From G963667425 sp963667425 [NCBI: bacterium] (GTDB taxonomy: Bacteria; UBP6; UBA1177), in assembly GCA_963667425.1 (NCBI GenBank), contig OY763407.1:2356001-2420000 (forward strand): DNA of 64,000 bases. The letters are read 5' to 3'. This document shows positions 32,682 to 40,679 of this stretch, in pieces (position 1 is the first letter of the stretch; each line of letters begins with the position of its first letter). The translations under genes were made by a program, and so were the position numbers. The notes beneath the pieces are model-generated. The model worked only from the letters and a program-made list of their open reading frames with translations. It was not told where the DNA came from and ran no database searches.

Positions 32682-33992
32682 ATGAAGTATTTGACATTTA
32701 TTTTATTAATTATTTTCCTGTTTATTACCTCTTGTGATGAATCAAATGGAGCATATGATTCGGATGTTCAGGATGATTCGGATGTTCAGGATGATTCGGA
32801 TGTTCAGGATGATTCGGATGTTCAGGATGATTCGGATATTCAGGATGATTCGGATGTTCAGGATGATTCGGATGTTCAGGATGATTCGGATATTCAGGAT
32901 GATTCGGATATTCAGGATGATTCGGATATTCAGGATGATTCGGATGTTCAGGATGATTCGGATGTTCAGGATGGTTCGGACAAGCAGATTCTTTTAACAG
33001 TTTTTCCAGCATATGAAGGATTTAATGATAAACAGGAATTTGTTGTTGACACAGCAGAAAATATTACTGTATATCTTGAAAATTATGATAAAAACAGAAC
33101 ACTTTACATTGTCGCTTCCAAAAAAGGATACTACAGCAGTCTGGTTTCCTGTGAAAATGGAGATGAAATCACAATTGAGTTTAAGGAACTTCCAGATGCC
33201 GGTTGTAGCGGAACAATTTTTGTTCATGACTTTGCAAGTTTGAGGGAGTATGATGTTTTTGACACTGAAGAAGCTTGTGAATATTACCATGTCTCTATGC
33301 CGGAAGAGTCTTGGGTGGGTCATACAGATCCAGAGACAGGCGACGAGTTTATGTGTTATCGAAGCTATGACCGTATGGAGATAAAAAGAGAAGGCAATTA
33401 TATAGATTACTATTATGTAGAAAATGAGACCTGTGAGGCAAAACCCAATATTTATCTTTACCCTGAAACAGAGATAGTTCTTGATGTTAACATTGTTTTT
33501 CCTCATGGAGGGCACATTACAAAATCTATACCGGAATATGGCGATGGCTGGAGCGTCACGGTAACACCTGATGGCAAAATAGATGGGGAATATGGTTACC
33601 TCTTTTTTGAATCCACCACACCGGATTTTTTTCAGAAAAACAGTGGCTGGGTTGTTCCAAGAGAAGAACTGGAGACTTTTTTCAGACAAAATATGTATGA
33701 ATCAGGTTTCAGAGGCAGAGAGATTGAAGACTTTATTGAGTGGTGGATACCAAGACTTAACGATTCTCCATATTATGTTTTCTATCCACAGTACAATGAA
33801 GATATTTCTCCATTTATAACACTTTCATTTTCTATAGAGCCGGACTCAATTATTCGTCTTTACTATCTGGTAAAAGAAGTTTCTTCAAGTGATGAAATTT
33901 CTGTTGAATCTCCTGTTATTCCATTTTATGAGAGGACAGGATTTACTGCTGTTGAATGGGGAGTTGTTTTCAACGCTGATAATCTGAATTGA
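32682..33992 (+). CDS. Asp-rich stalk lipoprotein with a KPNIYLYP-type C-terminal domain
   Basis: A 436-residue lipoprotein. The lipobox FITSC gives a mature end CDESN, with Asp at +2. Residues 26 to 97 are twelve DSDVQD/DSDIQD hexapeptides, an acidic stalk. A middle region of about 140 residues with paired cysteines follows. The C-terminal 190 residues start at CEAKPNIYLYPETE and carry PEYGDGWSVTVTPDGKID, YLFFES and DFIEWWIPRLNDSPYYVF; I recall this as a conserved domain of exported bacterial proteins, with no function that I know. GGAGG precedes ATG 32682; an upstream in-frame ATG has no site. Probably surface- or periplasm-exposed. Confidence 0.8.
   Translation: MKYLTFILLIIFLFITSCDESNGAYDSDVQDDSDVQDDSDVQDDSDVQDDSDIQDDSDVQDDSDVQDDSDIQDDSDIQDDSDIQDDSDVQDDSDVQDGSDKQILLTVFPAYEGFNDKQEFVVDTAENITVYLENYDKNRTLYIVASKKGYYSSLVSCENGDEITIEFKELPDAGCSGTIFVHDFASLREYDVFDTEEACEYYHVSMPEESWVGHTDPETGDEFMCYRSYDRMEIKREGNYIDYYYVENETCEAKPNIYLYPETEIVLDVNIVFPHGGHITKSIPEYGDGWSVTVTPDGKIDGEYGYLFFESTTPDFFQKNSGWVVPREELETFFRQNMYESGFRGREIEDFIEWWIPRLNDSPYYVFYPQYNEDISPFITLSFSIEPDSIIRLYYLVKEVSSSDEISVESPVIPFYERTGFTAVEWGVVFNADNLN
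32757..32972 (+). repeat. Tandem 18-base repeat encoding DSDVQD
   Basis: Twelve uninterrupted units of GATTCGGATGTTCAGGAT. The only changes are GTT/ATT in the Val/Ile codon, in the order V V V V I V V I I I V V. Near identity at DNA level, even at third positions, points to recent slippage or recombination. Confidence 0.95.
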
Positions 33993-34005
33993 TATATGAT
34001 AAACA

Positions 34006-34035
34006 TTGAATAGGTTGTTTTTCTCGGCATAATAT
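34006..34035 (+). promoter_or_regulatory. Possible promoter of the soluble GGDEF gene
   Basis: TTGAAT (34006-34011) and TAATAT (34030-34035) lie 18 bases apart, about 43 bases before the start codon. Confidence 0.5.
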
Positions 34036-34077
34036 TTGCAATAGAAGCCCGTTATTTGAATTGGTAACGAGGCTATT

Positions 34078-34710
34078 ATGATTTCGATAGAATCTTTTGC
34101 AAAATCTTTAACAAGTAATGAAGGCTTGACGCTTACCGAGCTTAATAAACAGCTTTTTCTTCAGCTTCAGAAAATAATGAATGAGAACGAATCCTTGAAA
34201 AAGGAGAATCGTATGTTACAGAAACATGTTAGAATAGATCCTCTTACGCAGGTATATAATAGAAGTTTCATGAATCAGGCGATAGAAGATGAAATGGCAA
34301 GATGTTCAAGATATGGGAAGAAATTTTCCATTGTAATTCTGGACCTTGATTATTTTAAAGATATTAATGATACATATGGCCATCCTGCTGGTGATGTGGT
34401 TCTTAAAAAAGCTGCTCAGATATTTAAAAATCATGTTCGTCAATCTGACTCTGTTTTTAGATATGGCGGAGAAGAGTTTCTTATAATTCTTTCTGAAACA
34501 GATATCGAAGGTGCCGCTGTAGTTGCTGATAAGATAAGAAATCTTATTTCAAAGGCGGACTTTAAAGGTGTAGGTCGTCAGGTTACACTTAGTGCAGGTG
34601 TTGCGGAATGTAATGGATACAGCACAAGAGAAACTCTTCTTGATAAAGTTGATAAAGCTCTTTATGAAGCCAAAAAAACTGGCAGAAACAGAGTTATAAA
34701 AGCCGCCTGA
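34078..34710 (+). CDS. Soluble diguanylate cyclase (GGDEF)
   Basis: A 210-residue cytoplasmic cyclic-di-GMP synthase. A short N-terminal helical/coiled-coil segment (QLFLQLQKIMNENESLKKENRML, residues about 25 to 47), likely for dimerisation, is followed by a complete GGDEF domain: DPLTQVYNRSFMN near 55, LDLDYFKDINDTYGHPAGD near 92, the inhibitory site RQSD near 121 and FRYGGEEFLII near 127. It should therefore be active and subject to product inhibition. There is no sensor domain. GAGG lies seven bases before the ATG. Confidence 0.92.
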   Translation: MISIESFAKSLTSNEGLTLTELNKQLFLQLQKIMNENESLKKENRMLQKHVRIDPLTQVYNRSFMNQAIEDEMARCSRYGKKFSIVILDLDYFKDINDTYGHPAGDVVLKKAAQIFKNHVRQSDSVFRYGGEEFLIILSETDIEGAAVVADKIRNLISKADFKGVGRQVTLSAGVAECNGYSTRETLLDKVDKALYEAKKTGRNRVIKAA

Positions 34711-34797
34711 AATTAATCAACTGTAAAATTCATAAATTAAATTATTGTAAAATTAGAATGGTTTTTTTGTTTTATACTTGAGTTTGCAGTCAGGTTA

Positions 34798-36219
34798 TTA
34801 TTTTGCAAGTTCGTTTGCTTTTACTGATGCTATTTTAGGATTACTTAAAACGCCTGGCCCTGCAATACATCCGCCTTCACAGCTCATAACTTCCATAAAA
34901 TTGCCCTGAAGTTTTCCTTTTGCATAAATTGGGAAAAGTTTCATTTCTTTTTTTGTAAGACCATTTATTACAACAGGTTTAAGTTCGAATCCTTCTGGAA
35001 GAGCTTCTGTTATTGCAGTTGTTACGCCTCCGGAAAGAGGAAAAACTCTACCGCTTCTTCCTGCTGTTATATCAAATTCTGATTCTGGAAGTGCTGCTGT
35101 ATCAATACCTTTTCCAACAAAAAGTGCACCAAGTTCTTCAAATGTCATTACATAGTCAACAAATTTATCGTCATGTCCTTCGTGCCTTTTTGCGATACAT
35201 GGTCCAACAAAGACATTAACAACATCTTTATATTCCTGTTTTGTTATTTCTGCTGTGAAATGAAGTGGCGTAGGGGTGTCGGAAACGTATTTTTTTAATT
35301 CAGGAACATGCTTTTTTACTGCTTCAGTATATGCAGGACAACATGAAGTGGTCATAAAAGGCTCGCCTTCCTTCATTCTTTCTATAAATTCAGCAGTTTC
35401 TTTTTTTGCAGTTATCTGAGCGCCGGCAGCAACTTCAACTACATATGTGAACCCTATCTCTTTTAATGCAGTTGCAAGCTGGTTGAAACTGCCCGGGAAT
35501 TGTCCTGCAACTGCTGGAGCAAGTAGTGCCGCAACTTTTCTACCTTCTTTTATTGATTTTAAAATGTCTATTATTTGTGACACTTCCAGTATTGCTCCAA
35601 AAGGACATGCTCTTGTACATTTGCCGCAATATATGCATTTGTCAAAATCTATGTTTTCCTTGCCATTTTCATCACGGTATATTGCTCCGACCGGACAGCT
35701 TTCCTCACATGGGACAGGCATATATATTATTGCATGATATGGACATACATTCATACACTTTCCACAGCTTATACATTTTGATGGATCTATAAAAGCTCTG
35801 CCGTTCGTTATTGTTATTGCATTTCTGGGACAGGTTATTGTACAAGGTCTTGCAACACATCCCTGACATGCATTTGTAACAGTATAGTTTGCTTTGACGC
35901 AGGACTTGCATGCTTCCTGCATTACGGTAAGTATTTTTTCTGATGCTTCTGTTCTTTGAACAGCCTGCATTGCATATTCGGAAAGTCTTGTAAGTTCATC
36001 TTCTTCGTGTTCTACACAGAGTCCAAGGTTTGACATAAGTCTGAATTTTGTTATGGCTCTGTCTTTATATACGCAGCATCTTAAGCTGTTTCCGTCTTTT
36101 GGAAAATGTTCTATCGGAAGATAATCTATTTTTTCAAAAAGTTTGTTTTCAAAAAAAAGTCTGGCTATATCTATAAGTAATGTTCTTTTTATTCTTGTAG
36201 CGTTGTTATCTACAAACAT
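34798..36219 (-). CDS. Group B-like [FeFe]-hydrogenase (TIGR04105 type)
   Basis: A 473-residue cytoplasmic hydrogenase. Residues about 105 to 215 carry at least three ferredoxin-type [4Fe-4S] sites (CISCGKCMNVCP, CIYCGKCTRACP and an N-terminal Cys-rich CKSC...CQGC...CTITCP). The H-cluster motifs are TTSCCPAYTEA near residue 288, VGPCIAKRHEG near 340 and MSCEGGCIAGPG near 444, matching group B rather than group A signatures, with both L1 cysteines kept. Electrons would pass from reduced ferredoxin, made by the PFOR in this window, to protons. It is the last gene of a five-gene operon with a hydrogenase-like sensor, a phosphatase and two [2Fe-2S] proteins. AGGAG precedes the ATG. Maturases are not in the window. 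Confidence 0.88.
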   Translation of the reverse strand: MFVDNNATRIKRTLLIDIARLFFENKLFEKIDYLPIEHFPKDGNSLRCCVYKDRAITKFRLMSNLGLCVEHEEDELTRLSEYAMQAVQRTEASEKILTVMQEACKSCVKANYTVTNACQGCVARPCTITCPRNAITITNGRAFIDPSKCISCGKCMNVCPYHAIIYMPVPCEESCPVGAIYRDENGKENIDFDKCIYCGKCTRACPFGAILEVSQIIDILKSIKEGRKVAALLAPAVAGQFPGSFNQLATALKEIGFTYVVEVAAGAQITAKKETAEFIERMKEGEPFMTTSCCPAYTEAVKKHVPELKKYVSDTPTPLHFTAEITKQEYKDVVNVFVGPCIAKRHEGHDDKFVDYVMTFEELGALFVGKGIDTAALPESEFDITAGRSGRVFPLSGGVTTAITEALPEGFELKPVVINGLTKKEMKLFPIYAKGKLQGNFMEVMSCEGGCIAGPGVLSNPKIASVKANELAK

Positions 36220-36234
36220 AACACTTGCTCCTAT

Positions 36235-36498
36235 TTACAAATTGTGTAGCGTTGTGAGGTATTCTATTATTTTAGCTGATGTGGCTTCACTTATTATTCT
36301 GTCTCCTATTTTTACATACGGAGGTTTCCCAAATTCTTTCTGGTTTTTGCAGAATCCGAGACATGTTCTTCCCTCGATTTCTATAACATTTTTAAGTTTT
36401 TCAGGCATTATTTCTTCAAGCAGAAACATTTGTGATGAGCCGTAAACATGACATGTTGTTCCTGCACATATTTCTATGAGTATTTTTTTATTTTCCAT
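36235..36498 (-). CDS. Thioredoxin-like [2Fe-2S] ferredoxin (NuoE-like), second copy
   Basis: An 87-residue protein with the thioredoxin-like [2Fe-2S] fold of hydrogenase/NuoE small subunits. The cluster cysteines are CAGTTCHVYG near residue 11 and CLGFCKN near 45. Length is that of stand-alone family members. GGAG lies before the ATG. It sits between the SpoIIE-type phosphatase and the group B hydrogenase, so it may carry electrons to or from the hydrogenase. It is distinct from the other copy at the head of the operon, with low identity apart from the cysteines. Confidence 0.82.
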   Translation of the reverse strand: MENKKILIEICAGTTCHVYGSSQMFLLEEIMPEKLKNVIEIEGRTCLGFCKNQKEFGKPPYVKIGDRIISEATSAKIIEYLTTLHNL

Positions 36499-36507
36499 TT
36501 TCTGCTC

Positions 36508-37695
36508 CTAAATATATTGTAGATGAACTTGTTTAAGATACTCTGTTTCAAGGATTTTTGCTATTTCTTTAACAATGTTTCTTCTTATTTCTATTTCTAC
36601 AGGCACGTTCGGATTCTGATGTGCCTCATTTATTCTGGTTCCTACAAGAAAATATACAATGTCGCTGTCAAGAAGCATTTCAACAAGCATTGTTGCAGGG
36701 CTTTTCTTTTTATATTCTCCGTTGGAGTGTTCTTTCAGAAGTGTGGCAACATGACCCAATGTTATGATTCCTTCTGTTACCAGATCAATTCCTTCCATTT
36801 CGGAATGAGGAGGAATTGCAGGGTCAAAATTATCCCTTCCTATAACAACTTTAACTTTTCTGTTCAATTCTCTTGAAACTATATTAGCTGTCGTTCCTCC
36901 ACAGATTATTTTTTTACCTGGGAATTCATTTAAAAGCTGACATAATTCGGCATCTCTTTCTGGAAAATATGAAGGTCCTGTTGCAAGAATCAGATTTCTT
37001 GGTTTTCTGAAGTATAATGCTCCGCAGGTTATATCGTCAGCTGCCTTATTCCTGTCATGATACCATGCTTTTCTTACAATAGACTGAGACATATCTCTTG
37101 CTGATATTGCAGAATCTCTTTCTATGAGATCAAGTGCATATTTTTTTATTCCATCTATGCCCCATCCCAGAGGAAAGAAAGGGGTTCCCATTGCTGATTG
37201 AGAAACTCCGTCGGAGCACATTATAAGTCTGTCACCTATTTCTGCATTAAAGATGGAAAAGGAGACTTTTCTTGTTTTTCCCGTACTGTCGGTTATTTCT
37301 TCATATGTTCTTTCAAGAGGTGTTATTTCATTGTTTCTTATAAGTAAAACTGGTGGATTATCATATTCAATTATTCTGACTGTAAGGTCATTTGAAACAT
37401 CCACAGCTGTAAATGTTGAATAACTTATTTTTCTTTCTTTGCAGACAGGAAGAGTCCTCATTATGATGCTTGCGGCAAGTTTAATGTTTCTGTTGTCCTG
37501 AAGAAATTTCATTAACATGCTGCCGGTAAGTGTAGAAAGAACGTTGGCTTTTACTCCGCTTCCAAGACCGTCACTCAATACAGCGATTATTCTGTTTCTG
37601 CTGTTATCTTTTGCAGAAAAGAAACGATCCCCGTAGGCATACTCCGAGTCTTTGCTTTTCTGGAAGTATTCAACTTCGATAAAACAGTTTTTCAT
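36508..37695 (-). CDS. SpoIIE/PP2C-family phosphatase of the hydrogenase cluster
   Basis: A 395-residue protein. Residues 1 to about 215 are a PP2C-like SpoIIE phosphatase domain: AVLSDGLGSGVKAN near residue 38, IMCSDGVSQS near 158, and KAADDITCGALYF near 217, with the Asp residues that bind Mn/Mg. Residues 230 to 395 form a second domain (ICGGTTANIVSRELNRKV near 265, EGIITLGHVATLL near 300), typical of the phosphatases placed next to group B hydrogenases. By analogy it dephosphorylates a Ser/Thr-phosphorylated regulatory protein; no kinase or anti-sigma partner is in the operon. It lies between the sensory hydrogenase (adjacent) and a [2Fe-2S] protein. Confidence 0.83.
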   Translation of the reverse strand: MKNCFIEVEYFQKSKDSEYAYGDRFFSAKDNSRNRIIAVLSDGLGSGVKANVLSTLTGSMLMKFLQDNRNIKLAASIIMRTLPVCKERKISYSTFTAVDVSNDLTVRIIEYDNPPVLLIRNNEITPLERTYEEITDSTGKTRKVSFSIFNAEIGDRLIMCSDGVSQSAMGTPFFPLGWGIDGIKKYALDLIERDSAISARDMSQSIVRKAWYHDRNKAADDITCGALYFRKPRNLILATGPSYFPERDAELCQLLNEFPGKKIICGGTTANIVSRELNRKVKVVIGRDNFDPAIPPHSEMEGIDLVTEGIITLGHVATLLKEHSNGEYKKKSPATMLVEMLLDSDIVYFLVGTRINEAHQNPNVPVEIEIRRNIVKEIAKILETEYLKQVHLQYI

Positions 37696-39444
37696 TTAAT
37701 TTTCCTTGTCTCCTTCAGAAATTTCATCAGGGTTAAATGATTCTATTATTGATTTTAGGAGAATTTCTGTTTCGGCTGCGTTCTCGCCAAGAAGATATGC
37801 TATCTGCTGTACTGTTGAAAGGCTTTTATCTATAACCTGTTTGGCTTTGTTGACAACACGTTCTTTTTGAACTACAGGTTTTGTTACATCCTGAAATACA
37901 GCTCCGACTATTTGATTTTTTTCTACACTGAATATTGAGACCTGTAGAACTTTATTCTGGTATCTGACATCTTTGTTTAAAATATCTTCACCTGTTTCAA
38001 GAACAAGCTTGAATAATTTCTGATGCTGTGGGAGTATTTTTTCAATTGATGCACCTTCCATTCCTGGTGAAGCATTAAAAACAAGAACAATATCTGAGCC
38101 TAAAAGCTCTGCGAATCTTCTATTACTTTCAATTATCTTCATTTGATTGTCAACAATAACAACACCTGAAGGCATTGTTTTGATGAGTGCATTAGCTTTT
38201 TTCTGAGCTATTTTTCTGATATATGAAAGACACATGGCTTTTTCAGCTTTTCCATTAATGAGTGCGGCTGCAAAATCTCTGCACGAATCATATCCGCATC
38301 CTCCGCAATTTAGTTCATCAAGCTTGTCAAGTTTTCCTATGCTTCTTAATGCCTGACGTATTTCGGAATGTGAATGTTCTGCTTCAAAAACAGGTTTGAT
38401 ATCAAGACTGTTGTCAATTTCAATATTCTTTATTACTTCAAAATCAAAGTTATCTGTCTGTGAGCTGTTTATTACAGCATTTCTTTTTAGTATTGTTGAT
38501 TTCCTGGTTGATGCTTTTGGGCCGTTAATGCAGCCGCCTTCACAGGCCAGAAGTTCAAGAAAAATGTTTTTATGTCCATTATAATTTTCGAGTCCGGTTA
38601 AAGCATTTCTTACATTGTTTACACCTGAAACACTTACAAACATTGTTTTTTCATGAGAGGCATCAATAGTTTTTATCATTCCGCCGTCAACCGGATACAG
38701 TGATGCATTTCCTGCTTTAAATGGTTCAAATTTATCGTTCTCTGTTGATTCAACTGTATTGATATCAATTCCTGCTTTTTTAAACCACGAGAGTAAATCT
38801 TCAAAAGTGAGAGCAGCTTCAACAAGATCAGGATACATATCTGATTCACTTTTTTTTGCAATACATGGTCCGATAAAAATAATTTTTGTGTTTTCTCCCC
38901 ATATTTTTTTTATAATTTTTGCATGTGTCAGAAGTGGAGAATAGCATTTGGTGATTGAATCTCCATATACGGGAATATATTTTTTTACAAGCCGCACGAT
39001 AGATGGACAAGCAGATGATATAAATATCTGACCTCGTTCGCAGGATGTCTGATTTATATTTTCTGATATCCAGCCTGAAACTTTTTCTGCTCCAATGGCT
39101 GTTTCTGAAACAGCATCAAAACCAAGTTTCTTTATAGCTGAAATAAGTTTCCGATAAGGTATATCCTGAAATTCTGCCGCATATGAAGGTGCTAAACTTA
39201 CAACGGCTTTGTCTGTTCCTTTGTTCTTTAATGCATTTGATGCTACAGCGAGGTCATTTCGAACTTTCTTGGCTCCAATGGGACATATTTCTACACAGTG
39301 ACCACATAATATACATAGATCGCTAATTATATGTGCACTGTTATTTCTGATTTTTATCGCTTTTACAGGACATTCTCTTACACATTTGTAACAATCCTGA
39401 CATTCACTGTTTTCTGTAAAAACAGGTTCCTGGCTCATTCTCAT
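37696..39444 (-). CDS. Sensory [FeFe]-hydrogenase with PAS domain
   Basis: A 582-residue protein with two ferredoxin-type clusters (CQDCYKCVRECP near residue 16, CILCGHCVEICP near 43), an [FeFe]-hydrogenase domain (residues about 78 to 320), an Fe-S knot (CGGCGYDSCRDF near 378) and a PAS domain (MPSGVVIVDNQMKIIESNRRF near 425 to about 525) with a helical end. The H-cluster motifs are SSACPSIVR near 143, IGPCIAKKSES near 194 and LACEGGCINGP near 301. The first L1 cysteine, the proton-relay residue in active enzymes, is Ala, as in sensory group C/D proteins. It probably senses H2 or redox state and signals to the adjacent phosphatase. Its start overlaps the [2Fe-2S] gene by four bases. Confidence 0.86.
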   Translation of the reverse strand: MRMSQEPVFTENSECQDCYKCVRECPVKAIKIRNNSAHIISDLCILCGHCVEICPIGAKKVRNDLAVASNALKNKGTDKAVVSLAPSYAAEFQDIPYRKLISAIKKLGFDAVSETAIGAEKVSGWISENINQTSCERGQIFISSACPSIVRLVKKYIPVYGDSITKCYSPLLTHAKIIKKIWGENTKIIFIGPCIAKKSESDMYPDLVEAALTFEDLLSWFKKAGIDINTVESTENDKFEPFKAGNASLYPVDGGMIKTIDASHEKTMFVSVSGVNNVRNALTGLENYNGHKNIFLELLACEGGCINGPKASTRKSTILKRNAVINSSQTDNFDFEVIKNIEIDNSLDIKPVFEAEHSHSEIRQALRSIGKLDKLDELNCGGCGYDSCRDFAAALINGKAEKAMCLSYIRKIAQKKANALIKTMPSGVVIVDNQMKIIESNRRFAELLGSDIVLVFNASPGMEGASIEKILPQHQKLFKLVLETGEDILNKDVRYQNKVLQVSIFSVEKNQIVGAVFQDVTKPVVQKERVVNKAKQVIDKSLSTVQQIAYLLGENAAETEILLKSIIESFNPDEISEGDKEN

Positions 39445-39704
39445 TCCTGACCTCGTTTAATAGGGAAGTGATGTTCCAAAATCCTTAATGTTTCAGGTGC
39501 ATCAACGCCACTGTATGTTTTTTCCCCAATTGTTAGATTGGGTCCTTTACTACAGTTTCCTGTACATAGATTGCCTACAATTTCAACCTGTTTTTCAAGT
39601 CCTCTTTCAACCAGAAAATCCTGAATTATTTTTAAATTAGTATTGTTTCCTCTGGAAAAACAGGAACTTCCGAGGCATATTGAAATGATTGTTTTTTCTG
39701 CCAT
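39441..39704 (-). CDS. Thioredoxin-like [2Fe-2S] ferredoxin, first copy
   Basis: An 87-residue [2Fe-2S] protein with thioredoxin-like fold. Cluster cysteines are CLGSSCFSRG near residue 10 and CTGNCSKG near 47, and the end carries the helix DAPETLRILEHHF. GGGAGG precedes the ATG. It is the first gene of the hydrogenase operon, downstream of a promoter and a palindromic operator-like site, and overlaps the sensory hydrogenase by four bases. It is the likely electron carrier or partner of that protein. Confidence 0.83.
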   Translation of the reverse strand: MAEKTIISICLGSSCFSRGNNTNLKIIQDFLVERGLEKQVEIVGNLCTGNCSKGPNLTIGEKTYSGVDAPETLRILEHHFPIKRGQE

Positions 39705-39723
39705 AATTTTCCTCCCGTTTAGA

Positions 39724-39739
39724 TGTGAACAGAATCACA
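39724..39739. promoter_or_regulatory. CRP/FNR-family operator-like palindrome
   Basis: TGTGA-ACAGAA-TCACA is a perfect 5-6-5 palindrome, extended to AGATGTGA/TCACACCT with one mismatch. It lies between the -10 of the hydrogenase-operon promoter and the first start codon, about +4 to +19, a position suited to repression by a CRP/FNR-type (HcpR-like) protein. Confidence 0.6.
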
Positions 39740-39749
39740 CCTGAATAGG

Positions 39750-39777
39750 ATGTTAACTAAAAAGAATGGTAAGTCAA
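39750..39777 (-). promoter_or_regulatory. Promoter of the hydrogenase operon
   Basis: On the minus strand TTGACT (39772-39777) and TAACAT (39750-39755) are 16 bases apart. The palindrome at 39724-39739 follows immediately. Confidence 0.65.
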
Positions 39778-39843
39778 CCTCTTTTTTTATTGCCTTAAAA
39801 GGAGTAAAATATAAATATTTTAAATATATACTAAATTCTTTTC

Positions 39844-39871
39844 TTGAATTTTCGTAGTAGTAATATAGAAT
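39844..39871 (+). promoter_or_regulatory. Possible promoter of the motA operon
   Basis: TTGAAT (39844-39849) and TAGAAT (39866-39871) are 16 bases apart, 35 bases before motA. Both hexamers deviate from consensus. Confidence 0.4.
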
Positions 39872-39905
39872 ATTGTGTAATTTAGGCAAATACAATGAGG
39901 TGTTT

Positions 39906-40676
39906 ATGGATCTTGCTACAATCGTTGGTCTTCTAATTGCCTGGGCGCTTGTTATAGGTTCAATTCTGCTTGGACCAAACGCTATGATATTTCTTAATCT
40001 TCCATCGGCACTTATTGTTGTTGGTGGTTGTATTGCAGTTTTAATCGTAAGGTTTGATTTTGCTGAAATAAAAACATTGATTTCCGTTATTCTGAAATCA
40101 ATAAAAAAGCCTGTTATTGCAAAGCCTAGAGATATAATTACAAAAGTTGTCGAGCTTTCAAATATTTCAAGAAGGGAAGGGATTCTTGCCCTCGAAAAAC
40201 AGCAGATAGAAGATCCTTTTTTACAGAAAGGAGTTAATTACTGCGTTGATGGTGCGGAGGCTGACAAGATAGAAGAAATTCTTGCTATGGAAATAGAATA
40301 TATTGAAGACAGACATTCTATGTTCTCAGGAATGCTTGCTTCTGTTGCGGATGCAGGCCCTGCGTTTGGTATGATTGGTACTCTTGTTGGTCTTGTTCAG
40401 ATGCTTACTGCAATGGACGATCCCAAAAGTATTGGTCCTGCCATGGCAGTTGCTTTGCTTACTACACTTTATGGTTCTCTTATTGCTAACGCTTTTGCTC
40501 TTCCTCTTAAAGATAAGCTTGATTTTAGAACTAAAGAAGAGCTCCTGGTAAAACAGATAATAAAATCAGGTGTTATGGGAATTCATCATGGAGAAAACCC
40601 AAGAATGCTTGAAGAGACACTGGAATCTTTTATTGCTCCAAATAAGCGAACCAGTGGAAAAGATGGTGAGGGCTAA
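39906..40676 (+). CDS. motA: Motor stator protein MotA/PomA
   Basis: A 256-residue stator subunit with four expected membrane helices. The N-terminus MDLATIVGLLIAWALVIG and the region LPSALIVVGGCIAVLIVRF resemble PomA, the sodium-driven type. The large cytoplasmic loop (residues about 55 to 145) leads into AGPAFGMIGTLVGLVQML near 150 and the last helix LLTTLYGSLIANAFALPL near 190. GAGGT precedes ATG 39906; an upstream ATG at 39873 lacks a site. It is followed by motB three bases later. No flagellar genes are in the window, so a flagellar or gliding motor cannot be told apart. Confidence 0.92.
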   Translation: MDLATIVGLLIAWALVIGSILLGPNAMIFLNLPSALIVVGGCIAVLIVRFDFAEIKTLISVILKSIKKPVIAKPRDIITKVVELSNISRREGILALEKQQIEDPFLQKGVNYCVDGAEADKIEEILAMEIEYIEDRHSMFSGMLASVADAGPAFGMIGTLVGLVQMLTAMDDPKSIGPAMAVALLTTLYGSLIANAFALPLKDKLDFRTKEELLVKQIIKSGVMGIHHGENPRMLEETLESFIAPNKRTSGKDGEG

Positions 40677-40679
40677 TGT

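Noticed and set aside
32757-32972. Regular short repeats that might be taken for a CRISPR array
   Set aside because: Units are directly adjacent with no spacers and are in frame with a lipoprotein gene.
32725-33012. Minus-strand frame of repeated NHPEHP units
   Set aside because: It is only the reverse reading of the 18-base DSDVQD array; the plus-strand frame has the start site, signal peptide and full-length domain.
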